Shown piece after piece: positions 1-12,489 of a DNA stretch of 64,000 nt (its first letter is position 1; each line of letters starts with the position of its first letter). The DNA is taken from assembly GCA_023213395.1 (NCBI GenBank), contig CM041465.1, positions 136,841,741-136,905,740 of the forward strand, in the 5' to 3' direction. The notes under the pieces were generated by a model. That model was not told the DNA's origin, did no database searches, and saw only the letters and a program-made list of their open reading frames with translations. The stretch comes from Cycas panzhihuaensis (Eukaryota > Cycadophyta). The translations under genes were made by a program, and so were the position numbers.

Positions 1-1
1 A

Positions 2-742
2 CCTTCTAGCTGGGAAGAAAGGGATAATGCAAGCTTACTTACCCTAAAACTCTCTGTTTCAGGCCCACTCCTTGTTTATGTTGAAAATCTGAACTCATCC
101 TCAAAAGTTTGGAAAATGTTTGAAAAAATATATATATATATATATGGAAAGAAAACTAGAGCTCAAATCATAGCCTTCAAGGAGGACTTATTCAAGCTGC
201 ATATGAAAGAAACCGAAACAATTTCGGAATTTCTTCATAATGTTGTTTCGATCAAAAATGATTTGCTAAGTGCAGGAGCAAAAATAGAAGAGCAAGAGAT
301 AGCTGAGATGTTAACAAGCAAGCTTCCGAGATCATTTGATGTTACAATCAACACAATCATTAACAGTGATCGAATTAATACAATAACACTTGATACATTA
401 ACAAGATTGTTGTTGAGACAGGAACAAAGAAACAAGTGGTATGAATATACAACGGAGGTGGAGGATGCTTTTGTCACCAAACTCCACATAGGACCCAAAG
501 GAAGGGGTCAGTCTCATGGTCGTGCTAGAGCTTTAGACACAAGAAGCATATCTCAAGGAAGATGGCAAGATAATTGAGGGCGAGGTCGCAACATATCTCC
601 CAGAGAAGCCAGGGTGTGTTTTAACTGTGGAAGACCAGGACATTTTTCCAACAGTTGCAAAGCCTTTGCCGTCTGTTACCACTATGGAGAATCTGGGCAC
701 TATCCATATCAATGTCCACAAACGAGAGCTAAAATTCAAAAA
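2..742 (+). pseudogene. Element A gag (partial, with nonsense codons)
   Basis: One frame is open from base 2 to a TGA at 575-577 and stays aligned to gag beyond it. It reaches a CCHC knuckle (CFNCGRPGHFSNSC, 617-658) and a second, degraded one (first Cys pair CYHY instead of CxxC). The region before the knuckle is the helical UBN2-like gag domain; a similar stretch is in C at 12647-13326. A TA microsatellite (about 129-145) encodes an IY run inside it and may have expanded. The gag product would form the virus-like particle that packages element RNA. The TGA at 575 and a TGA near 743 make it non-functional. Confidence 0.85.
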
Positions 743-744
743 TG

Positions 745-1320
745 AAAATGACCTATAGGAAACTACAACAAGGAGCAGAATGACGAAGATGAAGAAACAA
801 CTGCATTAATTGTTGCACTTATAGCTAGTCTTGAGGATGAGGAGGTGTGGTATGTTGATTTCGGGGCATCAAGACACATGACCGGACGAGAGGATTGGTT
901 CAGATCCTTAAAACCCTACACCTCAAATAGGTCTGTCAAACTAGGGGACAAACATCCTCTTAATATTAAAGGGGTCAACACTATAGCAATTAAAATAGAA
1001 GGAGGCATACAAAACATTGTCAATGTACTGTTTGTTCCTAGGTTAAAAAAGAATCTTCTCTTCGTCTTTCAGCTTAGAAAGAAAAAGCTGAGGACTGTGT
1101 TTGATGAAGATGGATATTGCCATATTCTGGACATGAAAAAAGGAGGAGTTGTAATTGCAAAGGGTATAGAGTGTAATGACCTATATAGGTTACTTTCTAA
1201 ACCTGTGACCATCAATGGAAAGGCATGTACTGTGGCCAATGTTGATAATAATAAATTGTGGCATTTGAAGTACGAACATATCTCATACGATTGGTTAATG
1301 CAGTTGCAAAAGTAAAAAAT
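745..1320 (+). pseudogene. Element A protease and gag-pre-integrase
   Basis: It stays in the gag frame. The aspartic protease motif is WYVDFGASRHMTG, from about 848; copia proteases read D-S/T-G-A, so the Ser next to the catalytic Asp has become Phe. The gag-pre-integrase follows, including WHLKYEHIS, which supplies the His pair of the integrase HHCC zinc finger. The frame ends at a stop near 1315 where integrase should continue. In the family the protease cuts the Gag-Pol polyprotein; this copy probably could not. Confidence 0.82.
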
Positions 1321-2440
1321 GGTTAATGGTCTTCCAAATGTTTCATTTCAGCATCTTGTATACAAAAGTTGCATGTTCGGAAAACAACATCATTTTCTAT
1401 ATAAATTGAATGAATGGTGGGCCCAAAAAACCTAGATCTGGTGCATACTGAGCTATGTGGTCCCCTTACACCTTGCTCAATTAATGGTGCTAGGTATATT
1501 CTAACGTTCATTGATGATTGCACTAGGAAAACTTGGATTTATTTTCTTTACTACAAATATGAGGTTTTTGAAAAATTCAAAGAGTTTAAAGTCAAAGTAG
1601 AGTTAGAATCTGGAGCCAAAATAAAATGTGTCAGATCAGATGGTAGAGGCAAATACAACTCAAAGGATTTTTAAAATTTTTGTAAGATACATGGAATACA
1701 AAGACAACTCACAACTCCATACACACCACAATCCAATGAAGTTGTCGAACGGATGAATAGAACGATCATGGAGATGGTTCACAACATGATTGAAGAGATC
1801 CAGATCTCAAGAATTTATTGGGCTAAAGCAATCAACATAGCAGGGTATCTCATAAATAGAAGTCCTACGAAGGTCCTGGAGCAAATCACACCAGAAGAAG
1901 CCTAGACCGGAACCAAACTAGATGTAAGTAATCTAAGAGTATTTGGATGCAAAGCTTTTGTCCACATTCTAGATAAGAGATCATAACTATATTCTAAAAG
2001 CATAGAATGTATTATGGTAGGCTACAGTAAAAATTCAAAAGTGTACAAATGTATAGAGCCTAAAACAAGTAAGGTCTATATAAGTAGGGATGTTGTTTTC
2101 AATGAACTTGATCTCATAAAGGACATATCGGTTCAACACTTAGTTGAAGAGGCACCCAAGAGAATTTTACAAATACTCCTGTTGAAGAAGTCTTTGAAAT
2201 CACCTTAGAAGACGTAGAGACAAATAATTTAGGGAGGGCATCTCATGAAATCTCTACGATCGAAGAAGAAGGATTGCCTTTTGCAGATACAGGCACTGAA
2301 GAAGAAGAGAAAAAGAAAGAAAAAAGGATGCCAAGCTGGTATCTCAAAATCATTGAAGAAAGCAAAGGAAACATATATACTCACAGGACAAGGAGTTAGA
2401 GACATCAAGCTCTGTCTACAAACATAGAACCACAATCGTT
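1321..2440 (+). pseudogene. Element A integrase, degraded
   Basis: Integrase is spread over at least three frames. The zinc finger has lost a Cys (VYKSCMFGK where relatives have CxxC). The first catalytic Asp (HTDLCGP in relatives) is Glu here (HTELCGP, about 1447). The second Asp is present in the SDG motif near 1640, followed by GRGKY instead of GGGEY. The catalytic Glu survives in VERMNRT near 1746. The C-terminal part (2014-2208) keeps the IMVGYSKNSKVYK and VYISRDVVF motifs typical of copia integrase ends. A lysine/glutamate-rich linker to RT follows (2245-2440). Confidence 0.82.
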
Positions 2441-3170
2441 TGAAGAGGCAAAAGGATACAAGGAATGGGAGGTTGCAATGAATGAAGAAATGGTGTTAAT
2501 CTCTAAAAATTAGACCATGGAACTAGTAAATCTACCTCTAGGTAAACCAATAGTGAATTGCAAATGGGTATTTAAAATTAAAGAAGATGCTGATGGAAAA
2601 ATAAGCAAATACAAGGCTAGATTGGTTGCTAAGGGATATATTCAGACTGTTGGAATAGACTACGAAGAGACATTCTCACCAGTAGCCAGATTGGACACTG
2701 TGAGAGCTGTAATAGCCCTAGCAGGCCAAAATGACTGGAAGATTTACCAGTTAGACGTAAAAAGTGCTTTCCTAAACAATGACCTTGAGGAGGAAATCTA
2801 CATGAAGCGGCCCAAAGGGTGTGTCCAACATGGGAAGGAAAATTTGGTTTGCAGATTAAAAAAGACATTATATGGGCTAAAACAAGCCCTGAGAGTCGGG
2901 TACACCAAATTAGATAAATACCTCATTTAAAATGGCTTTTGCAGGTGCAGTTCTGACTCCAACTTGCACACCAAAAAGAAACATGGATTGATTACAATCA
3001 TCACCGTTTATGTAGATGATATGATTCTCACTGGCAATGATATTGAGTCAATAACAAATATAAGGTCACAATTAAAAAGGGGCTTTGAAATGACAGATCT
3101 AGGGCTATTGAACTACTATTTAGGAATAGAAGTTACTCAAAAGGAAGACTCAATTTCCTTGTCCTAGAGT
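2441..3170 (+). pseudogene. Element A reverse transcriptase
   Basis: RVT_2-type RT. The pre-RT motif is broken by a TAG at 2512-2514 where relatives have Gln (KNQTWELV). A 137-aa open stretch at 2517-2930 holds the KARLVAKGY and [11 protein letters not shown] motifs and the catalytic Asp motif [18 protein letters not shown]. After a frame break, YVDDMILTG (YVDD at 3009-3020) keeps both Asp residues. A stop at 3165-3167 ends the next piece. The active-site residues are intact but the chain is not. Confidence 0.88.
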
Positions 3171-3945
3171 AGATACATTAAAAATTTGTTGTCAAAATTC
3201 AAGATGGACGAAAGCAATACTTACATCATTCCTATGGAAGTAGGTTGTGATCTTACTCCAGAAGAAGACGACTTTGCAGCCAATGAAACATTGTACAAAC
3301 AATTGACAGGTAACCTACTATATCTCACCGCAACTAGACTTGACATCTCATATTCAATAAGTCTAGTTTCAAGATATATACAGGATCCAAAGGTGAGACA
3401 TTGAAAAGCAACAAAAAGAATTCTTAGATACTTAAAGGGAACAACTAATCTAAAACTCACATATCCAAAACTAAGAACAAATAAACTAATTAGATACTGC
3501 GATTCAGCTTAGGCTGGAGACAGAGAAAAAAGAAAGTCAACAAGTGGCTATTGTTTCTTTCTTGGATCAACAACAATCTCTTGGAGTAGCAAAAGGCAAG
3601 CTACAACTGCACTATCATTTACAGAGGCAGAATACAAGTTAGCAGTCCATGCAACTTGCGAAGCAATGTGGCTTAATTACTATCAAATTTAGATCAATAA
3701 CAGGAGTAAACTATACTATTTTGTGACAATCAAAGCACCATCAAGTTGACCAAGAATCATGTTCTTCATGTTCAAACAAAGCATATTGAAGTACATCATC
3801 ACTTCATAAGAGAAAAAGTATAGAACAAAGAAATTGATTTAATGTACTGTTCATCAAATGAACAGATTGTAGATATTTTGACAAAGCTTCTCAATAAAGA
3901 TAAGTTCATAGAACGTAGAGACAATATGATTAAAAAGGTGAAACA
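3171..3945 (+). pseudogene. Element A RT end and RNase H
   Basis: The segment 3186-3404 is the end of RT (ATRLDISYSISLVSRYIQ). RNase H follows with the CDSA..AGD motif near 3500, in which a Trp codon is TAG. It continues with [11 protein letters not shown], the TEAEY catalytic motif near 3620, an eroded DNQS stretch and HHFIREK. The 3' end of pol, where K, N and C have ADILTKPL-like words, is recognisable (VDILTKLLNKDKF). There is no room for an env-like ORF before the polypurine tract. Confidence 0.82.
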
Positions 3946-3956
3946 TTAAGAGAGGG
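3942..3956 (+). other. Element A polypurine tract
   Basis: The purine-rich run aaacattaagagaggg sits directly before the TG that opens the 3' LTR. This is where second-strand cDNA synthesis starts in LTR elements. The same word is found next to the 3' LTRs of C, K and N. Confidence 0.8.
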
Positions 3957-4151
3957 TGTTGGAGAATAATGTTTCATCTAGAAATATGTATATAAGGGTT
4001 GTGTAAAACACCCCTTTATGTGTCTTCAAACAAGTGTTTGCCACGTGTCACTCAAATGCACGTCAGTTACAATATGTATTTGTATATACATGTAAATGAT
4101 TTCTCATAATAAATTATTAGTCTTTCTTGTATCTCTCTCTGATCTTCAACA
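3957..4151 (+). repeat. Element A 3' LTR, 195 bp
   Basis: It starts TGTTGGAG and ends CTTCAACA, so it has TG...CA ends. It is placed directly after the polypurine tract. The right boundary is set by the terminal CA and by the match in length to the LTRs of C, K and N. It contains a short TATATAA-like word near 3990. The partner LTR is outside the window. Confidence 0.75.
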
Positions 4152-5990
4152 GAATATCTGTGGAGTTTGTGCCCATTATGGGATTACTTGTACGTTACAA
4201 ACTTTTATCGAAAGACAATTCTACTTGAAGACCTTGAAAGATTTCTATGTTTGTGGGATGCCTTGTGTACTTCACCTTTTTTAGTTGTTGACTTCATTTT
4301 TGCTTGAAATGAGAAGTGTTGGGTGATTGTACCTTGATAACATATGCACATGATATTGCTTGGGTGTTTCTTGGTGTTTTCCCTGAAAACATAATAGTCT
4401 TGCCTTCTTTCTTGAATCTCATGAATAACTTGTCTAAATTCATTTCAAATGTTCCAAGTATTCTAAGCCATTGACTGCCTAAAACAACATCTGTACTGCC
4501 CACATCAAAGACGTAAAAATTTTCTATAATAACATCATCCATTGTGAGATTAAGATTTTTCATCATGCCTTGCCTCGATATAACTTGTCTTCCTCCAACA
4601 CTTACTTGAAAACAAGGAGTTCTTAATAGAAATAATCTTGACTATTAAGCACAATTTCTTTCAATGAAATTGTGAGTGTTGCTTAGATCCACGAAGATTG
4701 TAACATCTTGATTTTTAATAAATTCTTGTAGTTTTAATGCATTTGTTTGAGTAAAACTGCTCATAGCTAAGAATGACATTTTTGGAATGTCAATCTCGAA
4801 ATTGTAGTAATTTCCCTGAGATTCATAATTGTGACAACCTTCTTATTTGTTTTCTAAGCTTTGTTCCTTCTCATCTTCCTTCGTCTCATTGTCTAGCAAC
4901 AATCTAATTGTATATAGATGGTTCTTTCGACATCTATGCCCAAGTACCCACTTTTCTTCGCATCTAAAGCATAGATCTTTTTTCGTTAACTCTTCTTGTT
5001 CTGGTCTTGTCTCTTGAAGGATTGTTTTGGTAGTTCAGTTAGGATTGGCTAGTAGTGGATTAGCCAGGGCAATTGGTAATGGACTAGGCTTGGCAAACAG
5101 AAGTATATAGGGCCTTGCCTTTGTCTTGCGTAATGTATTAATCTTATCTTTATAGATTTTGGCAAGATTGCTTTATTAAGATCAGTAGGTTCATGGGTCC
5201 TTACATTTGCTTTGGCCATTAATGTATATCTAAATTAGTCTATTAGTTGGAATATCTTCTAGTACATAACTCAATTTAGTGAATGTCGTGTTGTATTCCT
5301 CTACAATTCCTGTTTGTCTTAATTTCTGTAATTCACAATAGTAATTGTAATTGGTTGCAACTTTGAATTTTTCAATGAATAAACAAACAAACTTTTTCCA
5401 TGTTAGTAATTGGTTTTAGAATGTGGCACATTTTAAGCTTTGCTACCATTCACATGCAATTTTGTTCATGTGTAATGCTGTTAAAGCAACTTGCTCATAT
5501 GGCTCATACTATGAGAAAATAATTTTCCATTTGTTGAATCCATACTCTTGGTTTGTGTGTTTTTTGCTCTATGTTGAAACATTGGAACACAATTTTTTGT
5601 AACTTTTTTTCTTATGAGAATGTATGATTTGTAAACAATTAAAATATGCTTGGAATTCAACTACTTTTTATTCTTTCGGTGTTAGGTTTTGATAGTCGTT
5701 TAGATATTTTCTGATAGGCTCATTGATGAGGTTTAATTGTGTTGTTCTAAGTCTAGAATTATCTCTTGTCAATTGGGTTCTGGCGAATGACTAACCACTA
5801 ATCCCTTCATCTTCCGAATATGTCACAATTAGTTCATCTTTTTTGCTTGTTGCCATGATAGTTAATTTTTCCAAGATTTGCTGTAAGGTGTGGTTTGAAA
5901 GTGCGTTTGATGTTTGTACAACCTCGTGTACTACTTGGGTGATAGGTTCAACTATTTTTTTGGACTGAATTTTCAACCATTTCATCAGTT
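4152..5990 (-). pseudogene. Element B: Ty3/gypsy gag-protease remnant
   Basis: Read on the minus strand from 5985 downward. A gag N-terminus (64 codons, 5791-5985) leads into broken gag. A CCHC-like knuckle CFRCEEKWVLGHRC (about 4933-4976) has the wording seen in plant gypsy gag. The protease is 4294-4566, with the DVVLGSQWLRILG motif that closes the retropepsin-like domain of gypsy elements. The spacer toward RT is still readable to about 4152, where element A begins; RT is missing. A probably inserted here and removed or displaced the rest. No LTR of B was found. Confidence 0.75.
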
Positions 5991-7560
5991 TTCATTATGT
6001 TTATAATGGTATATGTGCAATGCCACCTATTGCTTTTTGTCTCTATGAATTACTATAGTCAATTTGTAGCCTTCTCAATTGAGTCCACTATGCTATCTGA
6101 CATGTGGGTTAATATATATTTTGTTTGATTGTTGCTAGACTTCCCTTGTTGTGTACTTGTCTAGTGGAGGATCACATCAATTTACCCAATTCAGAGAGTC
6201 TGCACCTTTAAAAGGCTCCCTTTGGATTCATGTGCCTTCTGCCTGCTCAAGAGATATACTATATTATGGCTTACGAAGATGTATATTCACTTTTTCCTTA
6301 ATCTAACAGTAGAATAGTTAAGATGTTATTATAATCACTATATAAAGGTCGAATAAAGGACAAATATAAAAGTCAAGTAAAGGGGCTAATATGAGCAAAA
6401 TATAAATAGCTAATATAGGATGAAAAAGTCAAATACAGATGGGCCAATGTAAAGCAGTTATCTTAAAAAAAATGCCACGATAGGGGTTGTTTCGGTTAAT
6501 CGACAAGTGATAGAGGTTGATTATATTCTATGGAGGTATAGGTTGCAATTAAATATATTCCACGGCTTGTCGTGGAGGTAGGCCTTTAGTGAAATGTCGT
6601 TTATTTAATTAAGTCAATTAATTCTTTTATTTCCTGTATTGTAATGTCATTGCTACAGGCGAAGATGACGTTTATGTTGTATGATATTTTGCGGATTTGC
6701 AAAAATGTCTATGTTTATGGCGGTAGTAAACGAATGGTGTTTATGAATGGAGCAAACGAATGACTCTATGAATAAGGCAGTAAACAAATGACAATAAATA
6801 AATGGCATCTACAAATGTTGTAGTAAATGGATGTCATCTATGAATGGAGCAGTTGTTTAAGCGTAGAATTCTAATCCTTACAATGTCGTCATCTTTTGTA
6901 ATGAGGCAGTTTGCGGATTTAGATATGGATGAGGCGGCTGAGGAATGCGCTTAGTGTGTAGGTCTAGTCCGTGGATGATGGCAGGGATTCGACATAGAGC
7001 ACCCGTATGAAATAACACCATTTTTCCTTCTGTAGATTCACATAGATAAGGTCAACAAGCACTAATATAGATGATGGCTAATGTCTGATGCAAAATGCAT
7101 TCTCGTAGATAATGCAGAGACTGTAATATTCTCTGGTTCGAAGATCTGAGTCACACGTCCCTTCACTCCTACGCAGATTGGAACACGTCTACAAAAAAAA
7201 AAAAAATCTCCTTGACCCTCGTTGTTATGCCTTTGTATATAATGAGAATGGTGATATCTCTGCCCTACTAGATTTGATTTTTATAGCCCTTTGAATTCTT
7301 CAAATTTGAATACTATATATTTCCTTTAATGATCCCTTTCTCTAATGTTTGAAAGTTGTTTTCCAAATGGAATAGGCGATTAGATGAAGCAACACTCGAC
7401 GAACGATAATAGTGGTTAGTGTAACCACTAAACTATGGCTCAGATTAACTATATTATTTAACCACTGGTGTTAGAATTTTTCTCTAATAGCACGTATTAC
7501 AAACCTAGTTTGTAACTTAAAGACAATGGCCTGATTTTAGAGAGCACACAAGAGCACAAT
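5991..7560. other. Unassigned AT-rich stretch without a gene
   Basis: No ORF, LTR pair or RNA gene was recognised. The part about 6690-6860 is a low-order repeat of words such as aacgaatg, aaatgg and ctatgaat. A 13-base A run is at 7194-7206. Around 7406-7430 there is a small inverted repeat (agtggtta, 3-base loop, taaccact). This stretch could hold the untranslated or LTR parts of the flanking gypsy relics B and H, but no terminal repeat could be paired. Confidence 0.4.
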
Positions 7561-7562
7561 GA

Positions 7563-9050
7563 TTAATTAATTAGGATCATAACACTTACATCTTTCCAAC
7601 TTAGGAGACATTCAATTTTGTATAACCACAGATGTCCTAATAGTGTTGGGTAAGGCACCATCCCTTTCACCATCTCCACTATGGTGAAATCTATTTGTAC
7701 CACAATACTTGCTATGTCTACTTTCATGTTTGCTAATCTATCCATTGGTTTGACCAAGAATTTGTCGGCCAACTTTAATGAATATGTCGTGGGTTCTAAT
7801 TTAGGGCTACCCAACTTTTTCCATGTTGTTTTAGGTAACACATTCACTGTTATGCCTCCATCAACAATTACGCCATGGAATATTTCACCCAAAAATGTAA
7901 TGGTAATTGTGGAATCAAGGTTGAAAGAGGGCATCACCTTCTTTAAACTCTTCATGGATTCCTTTAGTTGCAACACTCCCTTTTTGATCCATTCAATGAC
8001 TTGTTCTAGTGGAATAGCTAACTATAGTTGCTTTACTAAGTTTTCCATTAATGGTAACACTTGAGGTATATCCTCCATTGGTAATCCTTTAAATAATTTT
8101 TCTGCTTGCACTACATGTGGTTGTGATTGTGGTTACCCTTCTTTGATTGCTAATTCCTTCTCTTTTGTTTTTCTTTGTATAAACATATTTCGTGAGTGGT
8201 TTGCCCATCAACAACTTGTTCTCTTCTTTTTTTCTCACCTCCTCTTCTAACGTTCTCTTGGCAGCTTCGAAATGGTCTATCTCTATCTTAGGGTTGGGAT
8301 AATCATCTATTGCCTTTTCTTTCCCCTTTGCTTGCTTCTTGTTTGTAATTTAACATTTTTGCTTATTTCTCGTAATTCTTCTTGCAAGCTTAATAGCAAT
8401 GGATTGTGACATTGTTTGGGCATCCATTTTTGCCTCAAAATCCAGTGCCAATTCTTGAGCATTTTTGAAAGATTTCAATGGATGTGTTTGCATCATTGAC
8501 CTTAATTTCTCATTCAACCCTTTGACAAAATAATTCTTCATATTATGATCTATGACCACCTCATTCATCATACTAGTTGCTATGATTTTCATGTGACTTA
8601 TGTAAGTTAAAATTGATTCATCGGGTCTCTTCTTGATTACTTTTAGGGCAATTTCGACAACTTGGTTGCTATAAAAATTTTAAAATTTCTCCTCAAATTG
8701 CTTTTTTACATTTTTCCAAGATTTTGCTTTATCTAACTCTTTGTATGATGCTAGTGCTACTCCCCGCAATGTGTATATAAATTTGGCTTTAATTTCATCT
8801 TTATTTGTAATTCTTTTACATTTACCAAATTCTAAAAAAGATAGACATGCTCTATAGCATTTGGCATATCGTTGGAGATCAACTTGCCAAATTCTCTTAA
8901 ATCATTTGTTTTTGGTGAATTCGGTGGTATACTTTCCAACTCTGGAGTACTTGGTGTTAAATTTCTCTCTTTGGGGATTTAAATGACGTAGTCTCTTGTC
9001 TTAGAGGTAGTTTCTTCTCTTCCACTATATTGGTTTTCGGTGGTGTGTTA
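7563..9050 (-). pseudogene. Element H: gypsy-type gag C-terminal part and protease
   Basis: On the minus strand, 8350-8990 is a retrotransposon gag domain (wording like KPDESILTYISHMK and KSFKNAQELALDFEAKM). It is followed by a retropepsin-like domain at 7563-7976 with VDGGITVNVLPKTTWKKLG (the D-G-G-x-x-x-N form common in plant gypsy relics) and YPTLLGHLWLYK. The ORF ends at 7563 with a stop and no RT follows. The upstream half of gag lies across two insertions, at 14046-14450 and 37158-37301. It may be a gag-protease-only element or a truncated one. Confidence 0.75.
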
Positions 9051-9246
9051 TGTTAAGTTTCAATCAGGAGATAGAAGGTTGATAAGAGAATTCAGCACCT
9101 TTATTGAGAGGATGAATTCCTTAAATACATAATTGGGTTGGTAACCGTTATAACTTTGACATGTAACGAACCTCTTAATAATATGACACATGTCATTATT
9201 ACATACATTAATTACATAGTTAATGATAAGACATTACTTCTCAACA
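9051..9246 (-). repeat. Element C 3' LTR (196 bp)
   Basis: On the plus strand it reads TGTTAAGTTTC...CTCAACA, matching 13851-14045 over its full length. On the element strand it follows the polypurine tract at 9247-9260. Confidence 0.95.
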
Positions 9247-9260
9247 CTCTCTCTTAATGT

Positions 9261-10588
9261 TTTATCTCTTTCAAGCCTATCTTGTCTCTCAAGAACTGGA
9301 GTTTTTCTTTTCTTAATGATTTTGTCAATAGATCTGTAATTTGTTCTATAGTGAGACAATATTCTAATTTGATTTTTTTACTATGAACCTTCTCTCTTAT
9401 AAAGTGATGATGGACTTCAATGTGCTTAGTTCTGGCATGAAGGATGGGATTTTTAGTCAGCTTGATAGCACTTTGATTATCACAATACGTAGTTGTTGCT
9501 TTGTCTTGGGGTTGAGTTAAATCGATCAGAAGCTGTCGGAGCTATATTGCTTCACAAGTGGCAGTTACTGCTGCTTTGTATTCTGCTTTAGTTGACGAGA
9601 GTGCGACAGTGGATTGCTTTTTGTTGCACCATGAAATTGCGGCTGACCCTTCAAAGAAACAATAACCACTGGTTGACTTTCTTTGATCTTTATCACTTGC
9701 CCAATTTGAATCACAGTATCCTATGAGTTTTGCTAATTCATTTTTTGAATAGATTAATTTTAATTCTATTGTTCCCCACAAGTATCTTAGTATTCCCCAG
9801 GCTGCCTTTCAATGTCTTATTCTAGGTTCTTGCATGTATCTAGAGAGTAGTCTGACAGAATAAGATATATCATGTCTGGTAGCTGTGAGGTAGATCAAAC
9901 TACCAACTAGTTGCCTATATAGAGTGACATCAACTTTCTGTTCTTTTTCATTGGGTATCGAGTTGCAATTGATCTCCATGGGTGTAGCACATGAATTGTA
10001 GTCTGTCATTTTGAATTTTTCCAACAGATCTCTTATATATTTACTTTGTGAGATGGAAATGTATTCCTTCTATTGATTTTCTAACTATTCTTTTATTTCT
10101 GTAATTGACTCGTCATCATTTCCTGTCAATATCATATCATCTACATAGACAACAATTATAGTGATTTGTTCATCTCTTTTCTTTGTGTACAAGCTGGAAT
10201 CTAAACTACAACGCTGGAAACTATTATTACATAAATGTTGATCTAACTTGGCAAACCATGCATGAGGAGCTTGCTTCAGTCCGTACAAAGCCTTTTTCAA
10301 ATTGCACACCAATTGTTTCTATCCTTTTCTGACATAACCTTCAGGTTGTGCCATGTATACGTCCTCTTCAAGATCACCATTTAAGAACGCACTCTTCACA
10401 TCTAGTTGGAAGATTTTCCAGTTATGTAATGCTGCAAGTGCTATCACAGTTCTTACTGTATTTAATTTGGCCACAGGTGAGAAGGTCTCTTCAAAATCAA
10501 TTCCAACTATTTGAGTATATCCTTTGGCCACCAGACGTGCCTTATATTTTTCAATCTTTCGATTTGCGCTTTCCTTAATTTTATATAC
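9261..10588 (-). pseudogene. Element C reverse transcriptase and RNase H
   Basis: The RT pieces are 10319-10531 ([31 protein letters not shown]), 10085-10312 (LYGLKQAPHAWF, YVDD at 10136-10147 intact) and 9809-10024 (LYRQLVGSLIYLTATRHDISY). RNase H is 9542-9781, with [23 protein letters not shown] and TKAEYKA, where relatives read TEAEY (Glu to Lys). The tail 9261-9540 keeps HHFIREKV-like wording. Several stops separate the pieces. Confidence 0.87.
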
Positions 10589-11606
10589 CTATATGCAGTT
10601 AACTACAGATTTGCCTGGAGGAAGTTCTACTAATTCCCATGTCTGATTTTTGTCAATTGAATTCATTTTAGCATTCATTGCTTCCTTCCATTGTGATTGA
10701 TCTTGGGCTTCTTGAAATGATTGGGTTTCAACCCTGCTAAGCAAGGCTTTTGGTTTTTGACCTCTCGTTTTGTGATCAAATGTATTTCCCCCTTCTTCAA
10801 TGGTCTTAATGAACCATTTGGGCAACTTCTTTTCATTTTTTAAGCTCTCTCTTGCTTCTGCAGGTTCCAAATGTGATTCTGCCTTGTGTTGTGCTTCCTT
10901 CTTCGCCTAAATCTTCATGAGATGAACAAGGCGAGATTTCCTCTGTAGTGATATTTGAGATTTCTTTTGTGAAGAGTTTTTTGCTTGAATTCTCTGTTTC
11001 TTCTTCAATTATTTTGATTTGAGATTGGGAATTCAAGTTTCCTTTATCAAAAACTACATCTCTACTAACATATATTTTATTTGTTTTTGGATCAATGCAT
11101 TTATATGCTTTTGAATTTTTGCTATACCCTATCATAATGCATTCTATGCTCGTTGCATCGATTTTTGACTTGTTTTTATCTGTTATATGCACATAAGCTT
11201 GGCTACCAAACACTTTGAAAGAATTGACATTAGGTTTTTTACCTGTACACGCTTTTTCTGGTGTGATATTCTCCAGTGCTTTAGTTGGGCTTTTGTTTAT
11301 AAGATAGCAGGTTGTATTCATGACTTTTGCCCAGTAAGACTTTGAAACCTGTTTTTCATGTACCATGCTACGGGCCATTTCCATCAGGGTTCTATTTTTC
11401 TTTTCAGTGACCCCATTGGACTGTGGAGTATAGGGCGTGGTGATTTGTCTCCGAATTCCATTCCTTTTGCAATAGGTTAGAAACTTGCTAGAGATATATT
11501 CTCCTCCTCCATCTAATCTGACACACTTTATTTTAGATTCTGATTCAAATTCTACTTCTGTCTTAAATTCTTTAAAGCTTTCAAAGACTTGTGATTTATT
11601 GTGCAA
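10589..11606 (-). pseudogene. Element C integrase core and C-terminus
   Basis: The 257-codon stretch 10833-11606 has the second catalytic Asp (RLDGGGEY), the catalytic Glu (NGVTEKKNRT), KACTGKKPNVNSFKVFG and the C-terminal VYVSRDVVFD motif. It ends in a frameshift near 10840-10870 that joins it to the linker and pre-RT domain (10589-10870, KNQTWELVELPPGKSVVNC). Apart from the upstream TGA this integrase has kept its active-site residues. Confidence 0.87.
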
Positions 11607-12489
11607 AAAATATACTCAAACTTTCCTGGTGAAATCATCAATGAAAGTTAAGAAGTACCTACAACCATTTATTGAAAGTGGTGTAAGTGGTCCGTAGAGA
11701 TCTGTGTGAATCAGTTCCTGTTTATTTTGTGATCTCCATTTACTCTCTTTGAAAGGCAATCTATGATTTTTTCCAAATTTGCATCCTATACATACAAAAT
11801 TTTTTGAAGATATGTTATGCAACCCATGCACCATATCATATGTTTTCATTTTCCTTAAGGTTTCTATTGGTAGATGACCATACTTCAAATGCCACATTTT
11901 ATTATCAAAATTCATAGCAGTACAAGCTTTTGGATTTGGACAAGGTATTATAGGATCTGAAACTAGTTTACACAGATCATTACTCCTTATGCCTTTGGCA
12001 ATGATTTCCCCATTATTTTTCATGTCTAGTATCAAACAGAGCCATCTTCATCAAAGACTGTTCTTAGCCCTTTTTTGCTAAGTTGTGAGACAGACAAGAG
12101 GTTCATTTTGAGGTCAGGGACCCACAAAACATTTCCAATTTTCTTCACATTACCCTGAACGCAAACAGAGACATTGCCCATGCCCTTAATTTCTAATGGA
12201 TATTTATCACCTAATTCTATTGATCTGTTGATACCATAGGGTTTCGGGCTTTCAAACTAGTCTTGACGGTTTGTCATGTGTCGTGAAGCTCCAGAGTCAA
12301 TGAACCATGTGTCAGTTTTCTTTAATCCTGCTGACAAGGCAACTATGAATGCCGTCTCTTCTTCATCTTCTTCAATTTGTTCTTTGTTATAGTTGCCCAC
12401 TGGCCTTTTCGCTCTCTGAATGTTTGCTCTTCTCTGAGGACATTGATAAGGATAATGTCCTGTTTGTCCACAATGATAACACACATCAA
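11607..12489 (-). pseudogene. Element C protease, gag-pre-integrase and start of integrase
   Basis: The protease motif WFIDSGASRHMTN (about 12257-12310) keeps the catalytic D-S-G-A. After a frame break, 11616-12035 gives gag-pre-integrase with an intact HHCC finger (WHLKYGH, then CIGCKFGK). The first integrase Asp follows in HTDLYGPLTP. The frame stops at a TGA at about 11613-11615, directly after FTRKV, where intact relatives have Trp. The chain resumes in frame behind it with VYFLHNKSQ. Confidence 0.85.

Larger units (their letters stand above)
1..4151 (+). mobile_element. Element A: Ty1/copia LTR retrotransposon, 5' end outside window
   Basis: The plus strand carries, in copia order, gag with CCHC zinc knuckle, protease, gag-pre-integrase, integrase, RT and RNase H, then a polypurine tract and a 195-bp 3' LTR. 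The 5' LTR and start of gag lie before base 1, so the target duplication cannot be tested. Reading is broken by at least six stops or frame changes, so the copy is dead. Its proteins resemble those of C, K and N, and the LTR length (about 195-200 bp) is shared with them, so these four are probably one broad family. A ends inside or beside the gypsy remnant B. Confidence 0.93.

Noticed and set aside
3700-3950. Possible env-like ORF between RNase H and 3' LTR of A, and likewise in E, F, G, M
   Set aside because: Less than 50 bases separate the pol end from the polypurine tract in each case.
7194-7206. A run as a retrogene poly-A tail
   Set aside because: No coding sequence upstream on either strand and no flanking duplication seen.
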